This document shows positions 58,778 through 64,000 of a DNA stretch of 64,000 bases, piece after piece. Below the pieces are notes generated by a model that was given only the letters and a program-made list of their open reading frames with translations, made no database searches and had not been told where the DNA came from. The translations under genes and the position numbers were made by a program. Each line of letters starts with the position of its first letter. Positions within the stretch are counted from its first letter, which is position 1. The DNA is from Dongia mobilis. GTDB lineage: Bacteria > Pseudomonadota > Alphaproteobacteria > Dongiales > Dongiaceae. The stretch is taken from contig NZ_SNYW01000013.1 of assembly GCF_004363235.1 (NCBI RefSeq), forward strand, positions 62,001 to 126,000. Direction: 5' to 3'.

Positions 58778-59583
58778 GCCTTCAACCGCCAGCCACGGGC
58801 GAAGGCGCGGTAGTTGACCGCGAGCAAGGCCAGATTGACGCCGCCGAGGACGCCGATACCCAGTACCAGCGAACCGTCGGCATGGCCGATCATGCCGTAG
58901 CGGAAGCCGTCGATCATGTAGAAGAACGGATTGAGATGGGCGAGCAGCTGGCCGAATTCCGGCAGGCGTTCGGTCGAATAGAAGGTGCCGGAGAGGAAGG
59001 CGAGCGGCGTCACCACGAAATTGGTCACCGCCGCCATGTGGTCGAATTTCTCGCACAGGATCCCGGCGAGGACGCCGAGCTGCGCCAGCATCAGGCTGGC
59101 CATCACGGCATGGAAGACCAGGAAGAAGGGCTGCGCCGCGCCGAGCGGCACGAAGACCCCGATGGCGGCGGCAGTCGCAATGCCGACGGCCAGGCCTCTG
59201 GTAAGCCCGCCCAGCGCGACGCCCAGGGTCAGTTCCAGCGGCGACAAGGGCGGCATCAGGAGATCGACGATATTTCCCTGCACCTTGGCGATCAGCAGCG
59301 AGGAGGAGGTGTTGGCGAAGGCGTTTTGGGTCATCGCCATCATGATGAGGCCGGGCGCCAGGAACTCCATGTAGGAGACGCCGCCGATGGTCCCTGCCTG
59401 CCGCCCCAGGGCCAGCACAAAGATGGCGAGGAAAAGCAGCCCGGTCACCATCGGTGCCAGGATGGTCTGGGTGGCAACCGCCCAGAACCGCCGCACTTCC
59501 TTGCGATAGAGGGCGGCAAGGCCGATCCAGTTGATGCGGCCGTAGCGCCGCGGGGCAAGTCGGGTGGAAACCATATCGCTCAT
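58774..59583 (-). CDS. ABC-2 type transporter permease (first of a pair)
   Basis: 269-aa ABC-2 permease with six predicted membrane helices and the same core as the downstream gene (LMPPLSPLELTLGVALG, FLSGTFYSTERLP, NPFFYMIDGFRYG). Such tandem permeases probably form a heterodimer; the ATPase must be encoded elsewhere. ATG 59583 is preferred, with only weak AGG support about 12 bases upstream; ATG 59637 is in frame. Confidence 0.87.
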   Translation of the reverse strand: MSDMVSTRLAPRRYGRINWIGLAALYRKEVRRFWAVATQTILAPMVTGLLFLAIFVLALGRQAGTIGGVSYMEFLAPGLIMMAMTQNAFANTSSSLLIAKVQGNIVDLLMPPLSPLELTLGVALGGLTRGLAVGIATAAAIGVFVPLGAAQPFFLVFHAVMASLMLAQLGVLAGILCEKFDHMAAVTNFVVTPLAFLSGTFYSTERLPEFGQLLAHLNPFFYMIDGFRYGMIGHADGSLVLGIGVLGGVNLALLAVNYRAFARGWRLKA

Positions 59584-59651
59584 GATGGCGCGGACCTTAG
59601 GCGCCACCGCCGCCGCCGGCAATTGCGATCTGCGCATTCCCCCCTATACCC

Positions 59652-60869
59652 CTACAGGCGCCGGGGGAGCTTGAGCGCGAGTCCGGCGCAGATCAGGGCA
59701 AAGCCGGCGTTGACCAGGAACACGGTCCAGAGCGGGAAGAAGGTCAGCAAGACGGCGAAGATGGCGGGCGGGATGAGGGCAGCGGCATCGCGGAATATGC
59801 TGAAGACCATGGTCATCTGCGGCCGTTCGAAAGACCGCACGGCACGCAGGAAGGTGACCACGGCGACGGAATCGAGCGAGACGGCGCCCACCGCCGAGAC
59901 GATCAGCAGGGCGCTGGCGATATCGGGCCGGTCATGAAACCAGACGACGCCGAAGGTGGCGGCCGATACCCAGAGGAAGGCGCCGGCGATGAAGCGCCGG
60001 AGCCCGATGCGCCGGCCGAGCCAGCCGAAGACGAGCGCCACGAACAGCATCGCTGTGCAGGCCGACAGCAGATTGCCCGCCGCCACCTGCGGCATGCCGT
60101 TCTGCACCAGATAGATCGGCGCATAGGTAAAGAGCGTCACCCACCAGGTCTCGCGGCCGAAATTGAGGATCCAGGCCAGCGTCAAGCGCTTTTGGCCGAA
60201 ATAGCGCCGGATATTCGCGACGGGGTTGGAGCGCTGGGCGATCCCGGGTACCGGTGCCTGAAGCCGCAACCGGCGGAAATAGAGAAAGAGCAGCAGCGCC
60301 GTTCCCGCCGAGACGACGAAGGGCAAGGCCGGATCGATCTCGTAGAGGCGGATGCCGAGAAAGGGCCCACCGGCCCAGGCGGTGGCCGAGAAGAAGGTAC
60401 GCAAGGGTTCGGATTTTGCCAGCGCCTTTTTCCCGATGAAGGCGGCGATGTAGATATTGAGGAGGCCGAGGAGCCCGGCCGCTGCCATCGCGCGCAGCAT
60501 CCAGCCGAGGCCGAAGCCGGCGATATGTGCCGTCATCATCGCCAGCGAGGCGATGCCAAGCAGTGCGATGGAGAGCAGATAGGTGGCACGCGGACGCCAG
60601 CGCAGGATGATGCCGGGCAGGATCAGCGCCGCGACGACGCCGGCAATGCCGACGATCGTCACCATGATGCTGACATCGCGTGCCGAGCCCAGCAGGCGCA
60701 GGGCCTCCAGCGGCAGCACCGGCGCCACAATGGCGCGGGCGATGGAATCGACGGTGAAGAGCGTTGCGAAGAGGACCGGGCCAGGTTGCGTCACCGGCGC
60801 GTGCCACGGCCGGTGCACCGGACTGCGAGGCCCGGCCAACGGCGGAACGAAGGTGGTATCGGTGGGCAT
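59652..60869 (-). CDS. MFS transporter
   Basis: 405-aa major facilitator with about 12 hydrophobic segments. The N-terminal LFTVDSIARAIVAPVLPLEALRLLG and a central loop (RLRLQAPVPGIAQRSNPVANIRR) fit a single-chain carrier. The substrate is unknown. It lies downstream of cobB (176-base gap with an inverted repeat) on the same strand and 68 bases before the ABC-2 pair. Confidence 0.85.
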   Translation of the reverse strand: MPTDTTFVPPLAGPRSPVHRPWHAPVTQPGPVLFATLFTVDSIARAIVAPVLPLEALRLLGSARDVSIMVTIVGIAGVVAALILPGIILRWRPRATYLLSIALLGIASLAMMTAHIAGFGLGWMLRAMAAAGLLGLLNIYIAAFIGKKALAKSEPLRTFFSATAWAGGPFLGIRLYEIDPALPFVVSAGTALLLFLYFRRLRLQAPVPGIAQRSNPVANIRRYFGQKRLTLAWILNFGRETWWVTLFTYAPIYLVQNGMPQVAAGNLLSACTAMLFVALVFGWLGRRIGLRRFIAGAFLWVSAATFGVVWFHDRPDIASALLIVSAVGAVSLDSVAVVTFLRAVRSFERPQMTMVFSIFRDAAALIPPAIFAVLLTFFPLWTVFLVNAGFALICAGLALKLPRRL

Positions 60870-60930
60870 CGGGATGGCGAAAGGGTCTGCAGCTGGGATC
60901 GCGGCGGATCATAGCGCGCGGACCGACCGC

Positions 60931-60953
60931 CCGCCGGAGCAATCGTCCGGCGG
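60931..60953. other. inverted repeat between cobB and MFS gene
   Basis: CCGCCGGA-GCAATCG-TCCGGCGG, perfect 8-bp stem with a 7-base loop, in the 176-base gap. It is GC-rich without a T-run on the minus strand, so it is only a weak terminator candidate. I see no cobalamin riboswitch here. Confidence 0.35.
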
Positions 60954-61045
60954 AATTTGCATGGCGGTCATCCGTTCCTGGACGAATGGACCGGAAAGCG
61001 GAACCGGCAGACCGATGGCGTCCATTGGGCGATACGCCTTCGCCG

Positions 61046-62362
61046 TCAGGCCGCGCGATCGATCAGGTGCATGAAGGAACCCATCACCGGCCCCACCCGG
61101 CGGCCGGCAGGACCAAGATCGCGGCCCCTGGCATCCGTCAGCCGGAAGAGCGCCGGCGCGTCGCCTTCGTGAAGGATGGTGGCGTAGTGGAACTCATGGC
61201 CGCGCAAGGTCGTGCCGGGCGTCCCGAACGGCGCAGCCGCTAGGAGTTCCGCCGCACGGTAGCCGAGATGCAGCCGACGCGTCGCGAAGGAGGTGGCGAC
61301 GGGCAGCAACCCGGCCATTTGATGCTGCACACCGGCGGCATCGGTGAGATGCGACCCCAAGGTCATATAGCCACCGCATTCGCCATAGACGACGGCCCCG
61401 CGCGCAGCGGCCGCGCGCAAGCCGTCGAGAAAGCGGCGATTGCCGGCGAGGCGCCCGGCATGGAGTTCCGGATAGCCGCCCGGCAGGAAGACGGCATCGG
61501 CGCTCGCATCGGGTGCCTGATCGGCCAGCGGCGCGAAGGGCAGGATCTCGGCTCCGGCCGCCCGCCATTGTTCAAGATGGAAGGGATAGGAAAAGGCGAA
61601 GGCCGCATCCTCGGCAAGCGCAATCCGCTGGCCGAGCGGCGGCAGAAGCACTGAGTTGGCCGGGCGTGCCGCAATCTCGCCCGCCGCCGCGACGATGCCC
61701 TCGAGTTCGAGCGCATCGCCGAAGGCAGCGCGGGCGGCGGCGAAGAAATCATCCAGGGCGGCATGTTCGCGCGCCTGGACGAGGCCGAGATGCCGCTCCG
61801 GCACGGCAAGCTCGGCAACGCGCGGCAGACAGCCGAAGACCGTCAGCCCGGCCTCTGCGGCAGCGCGTGCGAGGATGTCGCGATGGCCCGGCCCGCCCAC
61901 CTGGTTGAAAATGACACCCGCGAATTGCAGGGAAGGATCATGGGTGACGATCCCCTGCAGCAGGGCCGCAGCGGTCGCCCCCATGCCTTTCACATTCATG
62001 ACGAGGAGGATGGGCAGGCCCAGGGCGCGGGCGAGTTCAGCGGTCGAACCGTTCTCGCGCGCAGAGAAGCCGGGGATACCGTCGAAGAGACCCATGACGC
62101 CTTCGACGACAACCAGATCGCCGCGCGATGCCTGGCGCGCCAGCAGTCCGTCGAGGCCTTCGCGCCGCATCGCCCAGATGTCGAGGTTAAAACAGGGCTT
62201 GCCCGTGGCAGCCGCGTGGAAGCCGGGATCGATATAGTCCGGTCCCGCCTTGCAGCCCACCACATCGATGCCGCGTGCCTTCAGCAGCGAGAGCAGGCTG
62301 AGGGTCGTCAGGGTCTTGCCGCTGCCCGATGCGGGGGCGGCGATGATGAGGCCGTGCGCCAT
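61046..62362 (-). CDS. cobB: cobyrinate a,c-diamide synthase
   Basis: 438-aa two-domain enzyme. The N-terminal P-loop domain (IIAAPASGSGKT, about 6-17) activates carboxylates with ATP; the C-terminal class I glutaminase has the nucleophile in VVYGECGGYMTLG (about 330). It amidates the a and c side chains of the corrin ring. It starts 12 bases after cobA, and both belong to the cobalamin pathway with the divergent cbiD. Confidence 0.94.
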   Translation of the reverse strand: MAHGLIIAAPASGSGKTLTTLSLLSLLKARGIDVVGCKAGPDYIDPGFHAAATGKPCFNLDIWAMRREGLDGLLARQASRGDLVVVEGVMGLFDGIPGFSARENGSTAELARALGLPILLVMNVKGMGATAAALLQGIVTHDPSLQFAGVIFNQVGGPGHRDILARAAAEAGLTVFGCLPRVAELAVPERHLGLVQAREHAALDDFFAAARAAFGDALELEGIVAAAGEIAARPANSVLLPPLGQRIALAEDAAFAFSYPFHLEQWRAAGAEILPFAPLADQAPDASADAVFLPGGYPELHAGRLAGNRRFLDGLRAAAARGAVVYGECGGYMTLGSHLTDAAGVQHQMAGLLPVATSFATRRLHLGYRAAELLAAAPFGTPGTTLRGHEFHYATILHEGDAPALFRLTDARGRDLGPAGRRVGPVMGSFMHLIDRAA

Positions 62363-62374
62363 GAAAGGCGTCGC

Positions 62375-63214
62375 TCAGCCGGTCTGGTCGCGGCGGCGCA
62401 GGCCGAGCGGATCGGGTTCCAGCCGGCGGCCCTGCAGGGCGCCCATCCAATCCATCGCCGCCCGCAGGCGCACCACCTCGCCCACCACCACCATGGCCGG
62501 CGGCTCGATGCCGGCCGCTTCCACCTCGGCCGCCGCCCGCGAGAGGGTCGTTTCCAACACCGCCTGATCGGCCGTCGTGGCGCGCGCCACGACGGCGACC
62601 GGCGTCGTCGCGGACCGGCCGCCGGCCATCAGGCGCTCGGCAATGCGCCCCAGATGCTTCAATGCCATGTAAAGCACGATCACCGGGGCACCCCTGGCGA
62701 GCGAGGCCCAATCGACCGAATCCGGCACCTCGCCTGTGGCGTCATGGCCGGTGACGAAGGCGACCGCCGAATTGACCTCGCGATGCGTCACCGGAATGCC
62801 GGCATAGGCCAGGCCGCCGATGCCGGCGGAAATGCCAGGGACGATGCGGAAGGGAATGCCGGATTCGACCAGGGTGAGCGCTTCCTCGCCGCCGCGGCCG
62901 AAGACGAAGGGATCGCCGCCCTTCAGGCGCAGCACGCGCTTGCCCTCGCGCGCCAGTTGTACGAGGCGCAGCGAAATATCGGGCTGCTTTGCAGACGGCT
63001 TGCCGCCGCGCTTGCCGGCATATTCGAGGACGGCGCCGGGGCGCGCGAGATCGAGGATCGACCGATCCACCAGCGCGTCATAGACGATGACATCGGCCGA
63101 CCCCAGAGCCTTCACCGCCAGCAGGGTCAGCAGGCCGGGGTCGCCCGGCCCGGCTCCGGTCAGCCAGACCCAGCCCGGCTCCATTTCCGGCAATGTCGCA
63201 AATAGCTTATCCAT
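62375..63214 (-). CDS. cobA: uroporphyrinogen-III C-methyltransferase
   Basis: 279-aa SAM-dependent enzyme adding the two first methyl groups (C2, C7) for precorrin-2. The N-terminal VWLTGAGPGDPGLLTL and the GGDPFVFGRGGEE motif are those of CobA/SUMT. It has no CysG Fe-chelatase domain, so it is a dedicated methylase. ATG 63214 is preferred; a GTG at 63244 is possible. Divergent from cbiD. Confidence 0.93.
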   Translation of the reverse strand: MDKLFATLPEMEPGWVWLTGAGPGDPGLLTLLAVKALGSADVIVYDALVDRSILDLARPGAVLEYAGKRGGKPSAKQPDISLRLVQLAREGKRVLRLKGGDPFVFGRGGEEALTLVESGIPFRIVPGISAGIGGLAYAGIPVTHREVNSAVAFVTGHDATGEVPDSVDWASLARGAPVIVLYMALKHLGRIAERLMAGGRSATTPVAVVARATTADQAVLETTLSRAAAEVEAAGIEPPAMVVVGEVVRLRAAMDWMGALQGRRLEPDPLGLRRRDQTG

Positions 63215-63284
63215 AGCGGCCCAAATTAGCGCAGTATCCGCCACTGACTAGCCCGCAAAAGACATCCGCCCATACAATTGCGTC

Positions 63285-64000
63285 ATGGCTGCCGAAACCG
63301 AGAACCCGCCCACCCAAAACACCAAGCGCCGCCCCGATGGCCCCCTGCGCAAGGGCTGGACCACCGGATGTTGCGCCACGGCAGCCACCAAGGCGGCTTT
63401 TTCCGCCCTTTTGACCGGAAAATTCGCCGATTCAGTGACGATTACCCTGCCCAAGGGCGAAAAACCCGTCTTTTCCCTGCTGGAACCGGTGCTTTCGGGC
63501 GATTTTGCCGAGGTCGGCATCATCAAGGACGCCGGTGACGACCCAGATGTCACCCATGGTGCCCATATCCGCGCCCGGGTACGGCACCTCGCCCCGGGCT
63601 CGGGCACGGTGTTCAGGGCCGGTGCCGGCGTCGGCACGGTGACCAAGGCCGGCCTGCCGATCCCGCCCGGCGAGCCCGCCATCAACCCGGCCCCCCGCGC
63701 CATGATCGAAGGCGTGCTCGAAGAAGTCGCCGCCGCCCATGCCACCCATGCCGATGCCGAGGTGACCATCTCGGTCATCGGCGGCGCGGAGATTGCGAAG
63801 CAGACCTGGAACCCGCGCCTTGGCATCGTCGGCGGCATCTCGATCCTCGGCACCACCGGGATCGTGCATCCCTTTTCCTGTGCTGCCTGGATCGCCTCGA
63901 TCCATCGCGGCATCGACGTGATCCGGGCGGCCGGCCTTGCCCATGCCGCCGCCTGTACCGGCTCCACCACCGAAGCGGCCGTCGAGAAGCGCCATCACCT
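63285..64000 (+). CDS. cbiD: cobalt-precorrin-5B (C1)-methyltransferase (3' truncated)
   Basis: Starts at ATG 63285 and stays open to the window end (238 codons). The family motif LRKGWTTGCCATAATKAA is near residue 24; later GTVTKAGLPIPPGEPAINPAPR and LGTTGIVHPFS segments match CbiD. It methylates C1 of the corrin ring, part of the same pathway as the divergent cobA and cobB. The 70-base divergent gap has no clear operator. Confidence 0.93.
   Translation, partial: MAAETENPPTQNTKRRPDGPLRKGWTTGCCATAATKAAFSALLTGKFADSVTITLPKGEKPVFSLLEPVLSGDFAEVGIIKDAGDDPDVTHGAHIRARVRHLAPGSGTVFRAGAGVGTVTKAGLPIPPGEPAINPAPRAMIEGVLEEVAAAHATHADAEVTISVIGGAEIAKQTWNPRLGIVGGISILGTTGIVHPFSCAAWIASIHRGIDVIRAAGLAHAAACTGSTTEAAVEKRHH

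Noticed and set aside
60870-61045. Possible cobalamin riboswitch near cobB
   Set aside because: No B12-box-like conserved core or multistem fold; only one short GC hairpin, downstream of cobB.

Overview
The window reads as one contiguous piece of a high-GC alphaproteobacterial chromosome, probably Rhodospirillales or a nearby order. This is inferred from gene content and order: a CcrM-type GANTC methyltransferase next to rnhB; alr-mlaE-mlaF-radA-cvpA-purF; argD-argF-hslO; ETF-ubiquinone oxidoreductase next to a divergent UDG; and many GMC, enolase-superfamily and hydantoinase genes. Genes are dense and the gaps short. I see no CRISPR array, intact insertion sequence, prophage or rRNA. One tRNA gene (Glu, TTC) is present, with a possible integrase fragment on its 3' side.

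Layout. 1-1.6 kb: 3' part of a sugar-type ABC ATPase and a histidine phosphatase. 1.6-2.3 kb: weakly coding stretch with the tRNA. 2.3-5.4 kb: ridA, an ABC-F ATPase and a DjlA-like co-chaperone. 5.4-21.2 kb: a catabolic region with a GMC oxidoreductase, LysR regulator, Tat-exported solute-binding protein, enolase-superfamily enzyme, beta-hydroxyacid dehydrogenase, Fe(II)/2OG oxygenase, MDR reductase, IclR regulator, creatinase-like hydrolase, fused HyuA-HyuB (oxoprolinase type) and an FAD hydroxyacid dehydrogenase. Two palindromes next to the LysR and IclR genes look like operators. 21.2-35.3 kb: an acetyltransferase gene broken by one TGA, Xaa-Pro aminopeptidase, a protein with three DUF1127 motifs, prmA, uvrD, an AstE/AspA-like deacylase, ispE, a TPR protein, ETF-QO and a uracil-DNA glycosylase that cannot hold the usual Fe-S cluster. 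35.5-50.3 kb: housekeeping genes slt, moaB, PA0069-type radical SAM, rnhB, ccrM, dnaB, alr, mlaEF, radA, cvpA, purF and an SDR. 50.3-57.5 kb: PAS protein, pterin dehydratase, lipoprotein, a conserved unknown, a CHASE histidine kinase, hslO, argF and argD. 58-64 kb: two ABC-2 permeases, an MFS carrier, and cobalamin genes cobB, cobA and cbiD (cut by the window end).

The most interesting signal is regulatory. The ccrM upstream region holds three GANTC sites in 43 bp. The dnaB upstream region 1.3 kb away holds three more in 33 bp, a fourth at the second codon, and a perfect DnaA box (TTATCCACA). This suggests that the methyltransferase and the replicative helicase are both tied to the methylation state of the passing replication fork. 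A second theme is a family of composite palindromic repeats ([TGTCAT]-hairpin-[ATCCACGAGTTT]...[AAACTTGTGGAT]-hairpin-[ATGACA]) with two clear copies and possible fragments between genes.
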